Under the pieces are notes generated by a model, which did not search any database, was not told the DNA's origin, and saw only the letters and a program-made list of their open reading frames with translations. A stretch of DNA of 64,000 nt from contig JAIEFE010000018.1 in the NCBI GenBank assembly GCA_029067085.1, forward strand, positions 236,474 to 300,473, read 5' to 3'. The position numbers were made by a program, and so were the translations under genes. The stretch comes from Lachnospiraceae bacterium (GTDB lineage Bacteria > Bacillota > Clostridia > Lachnospirales > Lachnospiraceae). How positions within the stretch are numbered: position 1 is the stretch's first letter; the number at the start of each line of letters is the position of its first letter. Of this stretch, positions 28,228 through 37,366 are shown piece by piece.

Positions 28228-30267
28228 ATGAGACCAGAATGGAAAGATTTTGTAGGCGGCAAGTGGGACAAAGAAATCAACGTCCGCGACTTCATCCAGA
28301 GGAACTATCATCCTTATGATGGCGATGATTCCTTCCTTGCCGAGCCTACACAGAACACAAAGGATCTGTGGGCACAGGTGCTCGACCTGCAGAAGCAGGA
28401 GCGTGAGGCGGGCGGCGTCCTTGATATGGACACCAAGCTGGTATCCACCATCACTTCCCACGGCCCCGGCTATCTGGACAAGAGTAAGGAGACCATCGTA
28501 GGCTTCCAGACCGACAAGCCTTTCAAGCGCTCTTTACAGCCTTACGGCGGTATCAGAATGGCTGAGAAAGCTTGCTCCGACAACGGTTATGAAGTAGATC
28601 CCGAGATCAGCGAGTTCTTCTCAACCCACAGAAAGACACATAATGCAGGCTGCTTCGACGCATACAACGCTGAGATGAGAGCTTGCCGTTCTTCCCACAT
28701 CATCACCGGTCTTCCGGATGCTTATGGCCGCGGCCGTATCATCGGCGACTACAGACGTGTAGCTCTGTACGGTATCGACAGACTGATCGAGGATAAGCAG
28801 GAGCAGAAAGATTCCACGGGACGCGTTATGACAGACGATGTGATCCGTCTCCGCGAGGAGCTTTCCGAGCAGATGGTTGCTCTGAAGATGATGAAAGAGA
28901 TGGCTGCTTCCTACGGCTGCGACATTTCCAAGCCTGCTACCAACGTACAGGAAGCAATTCAGGCTGTTTACTTCGGTTATCTCTGCGCAGTTAAGGAGCA
29001 GAACGGTGCTGCTATGTCTCTTGGCCGTACCTCTACCTTCCTTGATGTATATGCAGAGCGCGACCTTGCAAACGGCACTTTCACAGAGAAGCAGATTCAG
29101 GAGTTTGTTGACCACTTCATTATGAAGCTTCGCTGCATCAAGTTTGCCCGCACACCTGAGTACAACCAGATCTTCGCAGGCGATCCGGTATGGGTAACAG
29201 AGTCTCTCGGCGGTGTCGGCGTTGATGGCCGTCCGATGGTTACCAAGATGAGCTTCCGTTATCTGCACACCCTTACAAACCTTGGTCCTTCTCCGGAGCC
29301 GAACCTGACCGTTCTCTGGTCTACCAGACTTCCCGAGAACTGGAAGAAGTACTGTGCTAAGATGTCCATCCAGACCTCTTCCATCCAGTACGAGAACGAC
29401 GATCTGATGAGAGTGACCCACGGCGATGACTACGGTATCGCATGCTGTGTATCCTCCATGGTTATCGGTAAGGAGATGCAGTTCTTCGGCGCACGTGCTA
29501 ACCTTGCTAAGTGCCTGCTGTACGCATTAAACGGCGGTGTTGACGAGGTAACCAAGAAACAGGTTGGTCCTAAGTATCGTCCTGTTACCGGCGACGTGCT
29601 GGATTACGACGATGTTATGGACAAATTCCTTGATATGATGGAGTGGCAGGCTGACGTGTACGTAAATACACTGAACATCATCCACTACATGCATGACAAG
29701 TACTGCTACGAGAGAGCAGAGATGGCTCTCCATGACAAGAATGTAAAGCGTTACTTCGCAACCGGTGTTGCAGGTCTCTCCATCGTGGCAGATTCCTTAT
29801 CCGCGATCAAGTACGCTAAGGTTGAGCCCATCAGAGACGAAGACGGCATCATCGTTGACTTCAAGACCACCGGTGAGTTCCCGAAATATGGTAACGACGA
29901 CGACCGCGTAGATGAGATCGCTCAGGAGATGGTTCATAAGTTCATGACCGCCATCAGAAGACACCACACCTACAGAGATGGCGTTCCTACAACTTCCATC
30001 CTTACCATTACTTCCAACGTAACCTACGGTAAGGCTACCGGTAACACCCCTGACGGACGTAAGAAAGGTCAGCCTTTCGCACCTGGTGCTAACCCGATGC
30101 ACGGACGTGATACCCACGGTGCAGTCGCTTCCCTGTCTTCCGTATCCAAGCTTCCGTTCAATGATGCACAGGATGGTATCTCCAATACCTTCACCATCAT
30201 TCCGGGCGCTCTCGGCAAAGAGGATCAGGTATTTGCAGGCGACCTTGAGGTAGATCTCTCTAAATAG
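28228..30267 (+). CDS. pflB: Pyruvate formate-lyase catalytic subunit lacking the glycyl-radical domain
   Basis: A 679-residue formate C-acetyltransferase converting pyruvate and CoA to acetyl-CoA and formate. It starts [23 protein letters not shown] after TAGGAGG. The catalytic Cys pair is C406-C407 (IACCVSS). The match to standard PflB continues to [18 protein letters not shown] and then ends DLEVDLSK, about 70-80 residues short. The missing C-terminal radical loop is encoded by the separate ORF at 30501. This looks like a true split, not a frameshift, as each part has its own start and ribosome site. Codon use is strongly biased, as in a highly expressed gene. Confidence 0.96.
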   Translation: MRPEWKDFVGGKWDKEINVRDFIQRNYHPYDGDDSFLAEPTQNTKDLWAQVLDLQKQEREAGGVLDMDTKLVSTITSHGPGYLDKSKETIVGFQTDKPFKRSLQPYGGIRMAEKACSDNGYEVDPEISEFFSTHRKTHNAGCFDAYNAEMRACRSSHIITGLPDAYGRGRIIGDYRRVALYGIDRLIEDKQEQKDSTGRVMTDDVIRLREELSEQMVALKMMKEMAASYGCDISKPATNVQEAIQAVYFGYLCAVKEQNGAAMSLGRTSTFLDVYAERDLANGTFTEKQIQEFVDHFIMKLRCIKFARTPEYNQIFAGDPVWVTESLGGVGVDGRPMVTKMSFRYLHTLTNLGPSPEPNLTVLWSTRLPENWKKYCAKMSIQTSSIQYENDDLMRVTHGDDYGIACCVSSMVIGKEMQFFGARANLAKCLLYALNGGVDEVTKKQVGPKYRPVTGDVLDYDDVMDKFLDMMEWQADVYVNTLNIIHYMHDKYCYERAEMALHDKNVKRYFATGVAGLSIVADSLSAIKYAKVEPIRDEDGIIVDFKTTGEFPKYGNDDDRVDEIAQEMVHKFMTAIRRHHTYRDGVPTTSILTITSNVTYGKATGNTPDGRKKGQPFAPGANPMHGRDTHGAVASLSSVSKLPFNDAQDGISNTFTIIPGALGKEDQVFAGDLEVDLSK

Positions 30268-30278
30268 GAGTTGTTAGA

Positions 30279-30485
30279 ATGGATAATCAGCAGATGATTG
30301 AAGACTTTGTCAAGATGATGGATTCCGGGATGGCGCAGGGCGTCGGACACGTGAATGTAGATGTCGATGACAAGATTGACAGCTCTAAAAAAAATATTGA
30401 GACCATGGGGTGTACGGATTGTTCCCGTACCCCCCTGGCCTGCAGCGTTCCCACCCTCCATGACGGGTTGGACGACTTTAAATAA
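30279..30485 (+). CDS. Small Cys-containing protein in the split pfl locus
   Basis: A 68-residue protein between pflB and the glycyl-radical subunit, 11 bp after pflB. Its first ~35 residues (DFVKMMDSGMAQGVGHVNVDV) can be aligned by eye to the start of the radical subunit ([21 protein letters not shown]), so it may derive from a duplicated copy. It lacks the RVSGYAV radical loop. Instead it has three cysteines (C45, C48, C55) in GCTDCSRTPLAC, followed by SVPTLHDGLDDFK. A role in stability, radical quenching or metal binding is possible but unknown. Confidence 0.75.
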   Translation: MDNQQMIEDFVKMMDSGMAQGVGHVNVDVDDKIDSSKKNIETMGCTDCSRTPLACSVPTLHDGLDDFK

Positions 30486-30500
30486 GAGGAGGATAATACA

Positions 30501-30743
30501 ATGGCAGCAGCAACAGCTCAGGTAGATAACTTAGTAAACTTATTAGATGGCTATGCAACAAAGGGCGGCCATCACCTCAACGTGAACGTGCTCAACAGAG
30601 ATACCTTACTCGATGCACAGAAGCATCCCGAGAACTATCCTCAGTTGACCATCCGCGTTTCCGGCTACGCAGTGAATTTCATCAAGCTGACCCCGGAACA
30701 GCAGGCTGATGTTATCTCCCGTACGTTCCACGAGAGCGTATAA
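30501..30743 (+). CDS. Separate glycyl-radical subunit of pyruvate formate-lyase (GrcA-like)
   Basis: An 80-residue protein equal to the C-terminal domain of PflB. It has [31 protein letters not shown] with the radical glycine at G55, and the typical PFL ending [18 protein letters not shown]. The ribosome site AGAGGAGG is strong. In E. coli the related YfiD/GrcA rescues oxygen-cleaved PFL, but there PflB keeps its own loop. Here the catalytic subunit has none, so this protein should supply the radical as an obligate partner, activated by PflA. It is followed by a terminator. Confidence 0.93.
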   Translation: MAAATAQVDNLVNLLDGYATKGGHHLNVNVLNRDTLLDAQKHPENYPQLTIRVSGYAVNFIKLTPEQQADVISRTFHESV

Positions 30744-30760
30744 AATCGAGTGCAAAACCA

Positions 30761-30791
30761 AAAGCCAGCCGGATATCCGGCTGGTTTTTTT
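30761..30791 (+). terminator. Intrinsic terminator after the pfl radical subunit
   Basis: CCAGCCGG (30765-30772), loop ATAT and CCGGCTGG (30777-30784) are followed by seven T and preceded by A residues. Confidence 0.92.
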
Positions 30792-30827
30792 GTTCCGATT
30801 TCTATGGTTTTTTGTGTTCGGATAGCG

Positions 30828-30833
30828 TATACT
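30828..30833 (+). promoter_or_regulatory. Probable pflA -10 element
   Basis: TATACT lies 32 bp before the pflA start codon and after the pfl terminator. The -35 (TGGTTT, 17-bp spacing) is poor. It suggests pflA is transcribed separately, partly by readthrough. Confidence 0.45.
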
Positions 30834-30865
30834 AGAGATATCATACACAAAGAGAGGCGGTAATT

Positions 30866-31627
30866 ATGCAAGGCAGAATACATTCATTAGAGAGCTTTGG
30901 AACAGTTGACGGCCCCGGAACCAGATTCGTGGTCTTCGTGCAAGGCTGCCCCATGCGGTGCGCCTACTGCCACAATCCCGACACCTGGGACATGAACGGC
31001 GGCACACTGATGGAGCCGGAATATATTTTTGAACAATATAAGCGAAACGAAGCATTTTATCACGGCGGCGGCATCACCGTCACGGGCGGTGAACCTCTGA
31101 TGCAGGTCGATTTTCTGATCGATCTCTTTACCATCGCCAAGAAAAATAATGTGCATACCTGTATCGACTCTTCGGGCATCGCCTACAAAAAAAACGCAAA
31201 CCCGGAATGGCTTGCGAAATTAGATCATTTAATGGAATTGACCGATCTGGTCATGCTGGATATCAAGCACATTGATCCGGAAAAGCACAAGGATCTTACT
31301 TCCCAGCCTAACGACGGCATTCTCGCCTTTGCGGAGTATCTGGACGAAAAGCACGTGGATATATGGATCCGTCATGTCATCGTACCGGGACTGACCGACG
31401 ATGACGAATACCTCTACAAACTTGGCTACTTCATCGGCGGCCTCTCAAACCTGAAGGCCCTGGACGCCCTCCCCTATCACACCATGGGCGAATCCAAGTA
31501 CGAAAAGCTTGGCATGGAATACAAGCTAGCAGGCGTTCCCGCCATGGAGAAAGATAAGCTGGTAGAAAAGAAAAAGGTGATTCTCGACGGCGTTCGAAAA
31601 CGCAGAGAGGAGTTGGGACGAATCTGA
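30866..31627 (+). CDS. pflA: Pyruvate formate-lyase-activating enzyme
   Basis: A 253-residue radical SAM enzyme that abstracts a hydrogen from the radical glycine of PFL. The cluster motif is the CxxxCxxC of CPMRCAYCHNP near residues 29-36. HGGGITVTGGEPLMQVDFL is the SAM-binding GGE block, and VMLDIKHIDPEKH and WIRHVIVPGLTDDD are conserved family segments. AGAGAGGCGG precedes the ATG. It follows the split PFL genes after a terminator, so its natural substrate should be the separate radical subunit. Confidence 0.96.
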   Translation: MQGRIHSLESFGTVDGPGTRFVVFVQGCPMRCAYCHNPDTWDMNGGTLMEPEYIFEQYKRNEAFYHGGGITVTGGEPLMQVDFLIDLFTIAKKNNVHTCIDSSGIAYKKNANPEWLAKLDHLMELTDLVMLDIKHIDPEKHKDLTSQPNDGILAFAEYLDEKHVDIWIRHVIVPGLTDDDEYLYKLGYFIGGLSNLKALDALPYHTMGESKYEKLGMEYKLAGVPAMEKDKLVEKKKVILDGVRKRREELGRI

Positions 31628-31659
31628 TCGCTTTATAACCTATATGATCAGCGGAAAAA

Positions 31660-31839
31660 CTACTCCCGCCTCACAGCCTTAACGTTCTTTTCCGCCTTTA
31701 CCCGCGGAATCATGATCTGGTGCCCGCAGCCGGCACACTTTAAGCGAAAATCTGCACCAATCCGCAGCACCTCCCACTCTACCGAACCGCAGGGGTGCTG
31801 CTTTTTCATTTTTAAAATATCGCCGACTTGAATGTCCAT
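31660..31839 (-). CDS. DUF951 domain protein
   Basis: A 59-residue small protein, MDIQVGDILKMKKQHPCGS, then EWEVLRIGADFRLKCAGCGHQIMIPR and a basic tail. The pattern of one Cys in HPCGS and a CxxC in CAGCGH is that of the DUF951 family, small Firmicutes proteins proposed to bind nucleic acid or metal; function is not established. It begins 12 bp after the sirtuin stop codon, so it is probably the last gene of a leuA-sirtuin-DUF951 transcript. The weak AAAGG lies close to the ATG. It converges on pflA. Confidence 0.85.
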   Translation of the reverse strand: MDIQVGDILKMKKQHPCGSVEWEVLRIGADFRLKCAGCGHQIMIPRVKAEKNVKAVRRE

Positions 31840-31851
31840 ACCTTTAACCTT

Positions 31852-32565
31852 TTACAACTGCGAAAAAATCTCCCCGATGCTCCCCTGCACTACAAGATCC
31901 GCAATCCCGTCCCGCGCGGTGGGGGTCTTGTTTACGAGCACCAGCTTATTTCCGTTATAGTAGTCCAAAAGTCCGGCTGCAGGGTAGACCGCGAGCGATG
32001 TCCCGCCGACGATCAGCACATCCGCCTCGCTGATCGCACGGATGGCTCCGGAAAGAATATTCTGGTCAAGGCCTTCCTCATAGAGGACCACGTCAGGCTT
32101 GATGTCGCCGCCGCACTCGCATTTCGGCACACCCTCAGAATTCGCGATAAAATTCACATCGTAAAACTTGTGACAGGTTTCGCAGAAATTGCGCAGTACT
32201 GAGCCATGCAGCTCATACACCTTCTCACTGCCTGCTGCCTGATGCAGTCCGTCAATGTTCTGCGTCACCACCGCCCTCAGTTTTCCTTCTTTTTCCCACT
32301 GTGCCAGCTTCAGGTGTGCCGCATTTGGTTTCGCGTCAAGGCAGAGCATCTTATTGCGGTAAAATCTATAAAATTCTTCGGTATTTCTACGGTAAAACGT
32401 GTGGCTTAAGATTGTCTCCGGGGGATAATCATACTGCTGGTTATAGAGACCGTCCACACTCCTGAAATCCGGAATGCCGCTTTCCGTGGAGACCCCTGCT
32501 CCCCCGAAAAAAACAATGTTATCCGATCCGTTCACCCATTCTCTCAATGTTTCAAGATTCCCCAT
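31852..32565 (-). CDS. NAD-dependent protein deacylase (sirtuin)
   Basis: A 237-residue Sir2-family protein that removes acyl groups from lysines with NAD+. It has the NAD-binding GAGVSTESGIPDFRS, the catalytic-His block TQNIDGLHQAAGS and ELHGS. The zinc site comes from CETCHKFY and CECGG, giving two CxxC/CxC pairs, then GTSLAVYPAAGL. All functional residues are present. AAGGAG precedes the ATG. Acetyl-CoA-linked lysine acetylation in this fermenter is a likely substrate field. Confidence 0.93.
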   Translation of the reverse strand: MGNLETLREWVNGSDNIVFFGGAGVSTESGIPDFRSVDGLYNQQYDYPPETILSHTFYRRNTEEFYRFYRNKMLCLDAKPNAAHLKLAQWEKEGKLRAVVTQNIDGLHQAAGSEKVYELHGSVLRNFCETCHKFYDVNFIANSEGVPKCECGGDIKPDVVLYEEGLDQNILSGAIRAISEADVLIVGGTSLAVYPAAGLLDYYNGNKLVLVNKTPTARDGIADLVVQGSIGEIFSQL

Positions 32566-32616
32566 AACCTTATCTCCTTACTATAATCATTCCTTGAAAT
32601 ATTCCTTAATCGTGAT

Positions 32617-34296
32617 TTACTTTTGCCCTAAATTTAACCGATTCACCGCCGAGAAGATTGCCCTCACGGAAGCTCTCGTGATATTGGAGCTGACGCCCAC
32701 ACCGTAAGTCACGCTGCCGGTCTCCACGTCGAGCAGATGAATGTAGGCCGCTGCCTGAGAATTGGAACCGCTCTGCAGGGCATGCTCCTCGTAGTCGAGA
32801 ATTTTAATGGAAATATTCAGCTCCTCCTGCAGACCGCGCTTCACCGCGTCAATAGGGCCGTTTCCGACCGCCTCAAAGCTCTTCTCCTCTCCCGCATCCG
32901 TGTAGACCACCGTCACTCTCGTATCAAACTCGGACTCCGTCTCGCCGCTCAAGTCGTCCACCTTAAGTTTTCTGAAATGAATGGGCTCTTTCTTCATCAG
33001 GTACTCTTCGCGGAAGCTCTCCATGATCTGGTCGGGGCTCACCTCTCCCTGCTTCTCGGAAATGCTCTGGATCACATTCGCGAACTCGCGGTGCATTCCC
33101 TTCGGCAGCTTAAAGCCGAAATAGGTATCCATGATAAAGGCCACGCCGCCCTTACCGGACTGGGAATTAATGCGCACGATAGGCTCATACTCCCTGCCGA
33201 TATCCGCCGGATCAATCGGCAGATAAGGCACCTCCCAATATTCACCGCCGCGCTCCTTCATAGCCTTTACGCCCTTGTTGATGGCGTCCTGATGGGAGCC
33301 TGAAAAGGCGGTAAAAACAAGCTTGCCGGCATAAGGATGTCTGGGATGTACGGGAATCTTACAGCATCTCTCATAAATCTCAATGCTCTCATTCACATGC
33401 TCTATGGCAAGTTTCGGATCTATGCCCTGAGAAAACATATTGTAGGCAATATTTAAAATATCCACATTACCCGTGCGTTCACCATTCCCGAAAAGCGTGC
33501 CCTCGATGCGGTCCGCACCCGCAAGCAGCGAAAGTTCCGCACTGGCCACACCGGTTCCCCGGTCATTGTGCGGATGCACGCTCAGGATGATCGCCTCGCG
33601 GTTTTCAAGGCGCTTATTCATCCATTCGATACGGTCTGCAAAAACATTCGGGGTCGTCATCTCCACGGTCGAGGGAAGATTGATGATCATGGGATTTTCT
33701 TTTGTCGGCCCCCACTCCCTCTGAACAGCATTGCAGACATCCAGCGCGTAATCAAGCTCTGTTCCCGTAAAGCTCTCGGGAGAGTACTCCAAGATGATCT
33801 TTCCGGGAAATTTAGCCGCATGGCGTTTCACCATCTTCACGCCCTCTACGGCAATGTTCGTGATCTCCTCGCGGCTCATGTTAAAAACGACGTCCCGCTG
33901 TAAAGTTGAAGTAGAATTATAAATATGCACAATGGCCTGCTTGCATCCCTGTATAGACTCAAACGTGCGCTCTAAAAGCTCCTCTCTGCACTGGGTCAAA
34001 ACCTGCACTACCACATCGTCAGGGATCAATTTGCGATCTACAAGCTGACGCAGAAAGTCAAACTCAATCTGACTTGCCGCAGGAAAACCGATCTCGATCT
34101 CTTTAAATCCAAGCTTGATCAGATAATTAAAAAACTCAATTTTTTCAGATACGACCATCGGATCGATCAGCGCCTGATTGCCGTCCCTTAAATCGACGCT
34201 GCACCACACGGGCGCCTTCTCGATCTGTTTATTTACCCACTCCCTCTCAGGATAATCCACCACAGGATTTCTGCGATATCTCTTATAATTTAACAT
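32617..34296 (-). CDS. leuA: 2-isopropylmalate synthase, LeuA2 type
   Basis: A 559-residue enzyme for the first committed step of leucine synthesis, joining acetyl-CoA and 2-oxoisovalerate. The TIM-barrel has WCSVDLRDGNQAL, EIGFPAASQIEFD, SVHPHNDRGTGVASAEL and the metal-binding HPHND histidines. The C-terminal ~130 residues form the LeuA regulatory domain that binds leucine. The start MLNYKRYRRNP and the length mark the yeast-like long form. It follows the HPr terminator by ~20 bp; no T-box or leucine leader peptide was seen in the short gap. Confidence 0.95.
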   Translation of the reverse strand: MLNYKRYRRNPVVDYPEREWVNKQIEKAPVWCSVDLRDGNQALIDPMVVSEKIEFFNYLIKLGFKEIEIGFPAASQIEFDFLRQLVDRKLIPDDVVVQVLTQCREELLERTFESIQGCKQAIVHIYNSTSTLQRDVVFNMSREEITNIAVEGVKMVKRHAAKFPGKIILEYSPESFTGTELDYALDVCNAVQREWGPTKENPMIINLPSTVEMTTPNVFADRIEWMNKRLENREAIILSVHPHNDRGTGVASAELSLLAGADRIEGTLFGNGERTGNVDILNIAYNMFSQGIDPKLAIEHVNESIEIYERCCKIPVHPRHPYAGKLVFTAFSGSHQDAINKGVKAMKERGGEYWEVPYLPIDPADIGREYEPIVRINSQSGKGGVAFIMDTYFGFKLPKGMHREFANVIQSISEKQGEVSPDQIMESFREEYLMKKEPIHFRKLKVDDLSGETESEFDTRVTVVYTDAGEEKSFEAVGNGPIDAVKRGLQEELNISIKILDYEEHALQSGSNSQAAAYIHLLDVETGSVTYGVGVSSNITRASVRAIFSAVNRLNLGQK

Positions 34297-34325
34297 GGTT
34301 ATAAATCCTCCCTTAATAATGTGAA

Positions 34326-34348
34326 AGACCCGCCTCTACAGCGGGTCT
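34326..34348 (-). terminator. Hairpin terminator between the HPr gene and leuA
   Basis: AGACCCGC and GCGGGTCT form an 8-bp stem with a 7-nt loop directly after the HPr gene. The T run on the minus strand is short (TTTCAC), so partial readthrough into leuA is possible. Confidence 0.65.
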
Positions 34349-34358
34349 GTTTTGTGAT

Positions 34359-34622
34359 TTATTCTCCAAGACCGTTTTCGATCGCGCCGACCAGCGCCTT
34401 TAGGGCCTCTTCCTCATCTTCTCCATCACACACAAACTCAATCTCATCGCCACACTTGACACACGCCCCAAGCACGCTTAGGACACTCTTGGCATTCGCT
34501 GTATTCTCACGGAACGAAAAAGTTATCAGAGATTTAAACTGCATCGCTTCCTTACATAGGATGCCAGCCGGTCTTAGGTGAAGGCCCGTTGGATTTTTGA
34601 TTACTACCTTTTGACTTACCAT
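34359..34622 (-). CDS. HPr-family phosphocarrier protein
   Basis: An 87-residue HPr-like protein. It has the phosphorylatable His-15 in NPTGLHLRPAG and the regulatory Ser-46 in AKSVLSVLG. A protein with both residues can serve the sugar phosphotransferase system and, when Ser-phosphorylated by HPr kinase, carbon catabolite control. ATG 34622 is chosen over a longer upstream frame because GAGG precedes it and the family starts here. It has its own promoter just after glmM. Whether it is the main HPr or a paralogue is not clear. Confidence 0.9.
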   Translation of the reverse strand: MVSQKVVIKNPTGLHLRPAGILCKEAMQFKSLITFSFRENTANAKSVLSVLGACVKCGDEIEFVCDGEDEEEALKALVGAIENGLGE

Positions 34623-34673
34623 AACCCCGTCCTCTTTCTTACTCATTATGACTTTAACCCAAACATTATAAAA

Positions 34674-34702
34674 AGTATACCATTTTCTCAAATATATCTC
34701 AA
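34674..34702 (-). promoter_or_regulatory. Promoter of the HPr gene
   Basis: On the minus strand TTGAGA (34697-34702), a 17-bp spacer and TATACT (34674-34679) lie immediately after the glmM stop codon. Confidence 0.7.
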
Positions 34703-34705
34703 GCC

Positions 34706-36055
34706 CTACAGCATAATATTCTGTATCAGCTCGGCAAGCTTCTTCGCTTCCTCAGTGATAACCTTCTGATCTTTTCCCTCTATCATAACCCTGACAAGCG
34801 GTTCCGTCCCGGAAGGACGAATCAGCACGCGGCCTTCCCCGGCAAACTTTTTGTCAAGAGCGGCAATCGCCTCGGCAATTTCGGGATAATCCATAAAGTT
34901 CTCTTTTTTATGATTGGGCACTTTCGCGCCCACAAGAGCCTGAGGCATCACTTCCATAATGGAGGCCAGCTCCGAAAGGGGCTTTTTTGTCTCCACAAGT
35001 ACCTGTAAGAGGTGCAGGGCGCTAAGCAAACCGTCTCCCGTAGTATTCTCGTCAAGGAAGATCACATGGCCGGATTGTTCGCCGCCGAGACTGGCCCCGA
35101 TCTCACGCATACGCTCCAGCACGTAGCGATCGCCAACCTTAGTCTGCTCAATCTTGATACCATTCTCCTCACCCATCAGGAAAAAGCCGAGATTACTCAT
35201 AACAGTAGCCACAATGGTATCATGGTTCAGCTTCCCCTGCGCTTTCATATGCGCGCCGACAATTGCCATGATCTGATCGCCATCGACAATGTGCCCCAGC
35301 TCATCCACCGCGAGCAGTCTGTCCGCATCCCCGTCAAAAGCCAGGCCGAGCTGCGCTTTCTCGTAGACGACCCGTGCCTGCAGCTCCTCCATGTGGGTGG
35401 AACCGCAGTTGGCGTTGATGTTCGTACCGTCCGGATTGTTGTGGATAGCCACAACCTCCGCCCCCAGCTCCTTCATGGTCTCAACGGAGGTGTAAAAGGA
35501 GGCGCCCTCCGCGCAGTCAAGCACGATCTTCATGCCGGTCAGATCAACATTCACTGCTTTCATAGCGTGATTAATGTACTCTTCTCTGGCGTCTGTGCGG
35601 TACTTAATCTTGCCGACACTTGCTCCGGTAGGAAATTTGACGCCACGCATATCGCTCTTGATCAATTCTTCAATTTCATCCTCCAGAGAATCAGGCAGCT
35701 TGTATCCGTTGCCATCGAAGAATTTGATGCCGTTAAATTCCACGGTATTGTGGGAGGCGGAAATCACCACACCTGCATCCACCTTATATTTCCTGGTCAG
35801 ATAAGCCACTGCCGGAGTCGGAACCACGCCCACATAGACCGCATTCGCACCCACGGAACACACGCCCGCCATCAGGGCATTTGCCAGCATATCACCGGAA
35901 ATTCTCGTATCGCACCCCACCATGATCGTGGGCTTATGCGCGTTCTCCCTCGTGAGGACATAGGCTCCTGCCTGCCCCAGCTGCATAGCCAGAAGGGGCG
36001 AGAGCTCTTCATTCGCGATGCCGCGCACTCCGTCTGTGCCAAATAACCTAGCCAT
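34706..36055 (-). CDS. glmM: Phosphoglucosamine mutase
   Basis: A 449-residue phosphohexomutase that converts glucosamine 6-phosphate to glucosamine 1-phosphate for peptidoglycan precursors. The phosphoserine is S101 in ISASHN. The metal loop is FDGDADRLL, the sugar loop GGEQSGH, and the phosphate loop RPSGTEPLVRVM. It is the third gene of the conserved cdaA-cdaR-glmM group; GlmM is known to bind and inhibit CdaA in several Firmicutes, linking c-di-AMP to wall synthesis. Confidence 0.97.
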   Translation of the reverse strand: MARLFGTDGVRGIANEELSPLLAMQLGQAGAYVLTRENAHKPTIMVGCDTRISGDMLANALMAGVCSVGANAVYVGVVPTPAVAYLTRKYKVDAGVVISASHNTVEFNGIKFFDGNGYKLPDSLEDEIEELIKSDMRGVKFPTGASVGKIKYRTDAREEYINHAMKAVNVDLTGMKIVLDCAEGASFYTSVETMKELGAEVVAIHNNPDGTNINANCGSTHMEELQARVVYEKAQLGLAFDGDADRLLAVDELGHIVDGDQIMAIVGAHMKAQGKLNHDTIVATVMSNLGFFLMGEENGIKIEQTKVGDRYVLERMREIGASLGGEQSGHVIFLDENTTGDGLLSALHLLQVLVETKKPLSELASIMEVMPQALVGAKVPNHKKENFMDYPEIAEAIAALDKKFAGEGRVLIRPSGTEPLVRVMIEGKDQKVITEEAKKLAELIQNIML

Positions 36056-36085
36056 ACGTTTTCTGTCCTTTCTACAATTCTTTTA

Positions 36086-37366
36086 TCATTCTTTTGCAAT
36101 AATATGCACACGCACTTCCGTGGTTTTACCTTGTCTTACATTCCCAGCTGCTGCAGTCGCATTCACCGGCATCCAGTAACTGCCCTCGGACAGTTCTTCC
36201 AGCCCTTCCGCTTCCATCCAGCTGTTCAAATTGATCACTGCCGTGACCTCCGCAGCCGTAAGCTCGCTTATGACAGCAGGAAGACCCGTAAGTGTCACAC
36301 TGCATTCATTGGCAGGCTCGGTAATGACTGCGCTGTAATCATCGGGCAGCCCCTCAAAGAGAATTTTATCGACGGGAATCCTCACCGCATGATCCTGCTC
36401 CGCCTCTATCCTCGCCACGGCATTGATCTTGCCCTCAAAGTTTTCTTCTGCGAGGATCACATTCGCCGGAAGATAATCATTGATATCCACCAGAGCCGTC
36501 ACATCCTCCCTGGCATCCGTCACGTCCAGAATACCCTCAGGAAGTTCGATCGCCTCGAGCCGCGTCAGATACTTTGAACGCGCTGCCACTGTGACGCTCG
36601 GTCTGGTAAAGGAAACTTCACCGGTAAAACCAAAGCCCTCCGCCGGTTTGCCCGTGACTTTGCAGGTAACAGGTACTTCCTTGAGTTCCAGAATATCCAC
36701 GCTGACACGCACTTTAGATATGCTTTTCTCAATGTTGCCGGCCACGATTTCCTCCCCGTCCTCATTGTAGAGCCGGATATTGGAGTCGGTAGATATAATG
36801 TTCGTAAAGCCGGAGACATCCACCTCGGCCTGCGCCTTAGTCACACGGGAAATCACGGACTTTGGTCCCGATATGCGGATCAGGTTCTGTTCCGTGGTCA
36901 CATCCCCCACCATGTAACCCTCTCGTACCTCACCTGTTGTGATGGATTTTAATGGCAGGGAACGAGTCTGTTTCTCTTCGATGCTCAGCTTCACACTGTC
37001 GATATTGCCGCGTATGCTGTCCAGTTTATCGTTATATTTGTTCGTGGAGAACTTGATCGCAACCGTGTCCACGCTGGTCAGGTCGTTCACGTCAGCTTCC
37101 GCCACGATATTGCTCTTATCTAACGAATCAATAACGGAGCGGGGAGCCGACACCGTTACGATATCCACCGTATCCGTCCCGTCAAGCACTTCATACACCT
37201 GTCCCCTGTCTGTGATCAGGTTCGCGTTCTTAATGGTGACGGGGACATCAGCAACGCGGAAAGTGGCGATGGGGTCGTTGATATTGGTCACCACCAGCCA
37301 GAGAACTGCTGCACATAGGAAAGAGGCAATTTTTAAGCCCAAATTTGCGGTAAGCTTATTTTTCAT
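36086..37366 (-). CDS. cdaR: YbbR-domain protein CdaR, regulator of diadenylate cyclase
   Basis: A 426-residue membrane-anchored extracellular protein. One N-terminal helix (IASFLCAAVLWLVVTN) is followed by several YbbR repeats of ~85 residues, seen in blocks such as VPVTIKNANLI and VSGFTNIISTDSNI. CdaR regulates the membrane cyclase CdaA. A longer frame is open upstream, but ATG 37366 fits the family, lies after CAGGGATCAGG, and overlaps the end of cdaA by 11 bp. Confidence 0.9.
   Translation of the reverse strand: MKNKLTANLGLKIASFLCAAVLWLVVTNINDPIATFRVADVPVTIKNANLITDRGQVYEVLDGTDTVDIVTVSAPRSVIDSLDKSNIVAEADVNDLTSVDTVAIKFSTNKYNDKLDSIRGNIDSVKLSIEEKQTRSLPLKSITTGEVREGYMVGDVTTEQNLIRISGPKSVISRVTKAQAEVDVSGFTNIISTDSNIRLYNEDGEEIVAGNIEKSISKVRVSVDILELKEVPVTCKVTGKPAEGFGFTGEVSFTRPSVTVAARSKYLTRLEAIELPEGILDVTDAREDVTALVDINDYLPANVILAEENFEGKINAVARIEAEQDHAVRIPVDKILFEGLPDDYSAVITEPANECSVTLTGLPAVISELTAAEVTAVINLNSWMEAEGLEELSEGSYWMPVNATAAAGNVRQGKTTEVRVHIIAKE

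Noticed and set aside
30267-30501. A sequencing frameshift as the cause of the split pflB
   Set aside because: The catalytic chain ends with its own stop, 233 bp lie before the radical subunit, a further ORF occupies the gap, and each ORF has its own ribosome site.
34297-34358. T-box or leucine attenuator before leuA
   Set aside because: The gap is only about 60 bp, holds the HPr terminator hairpin, and has no T-box sequence or Leu-rich leader peptide.
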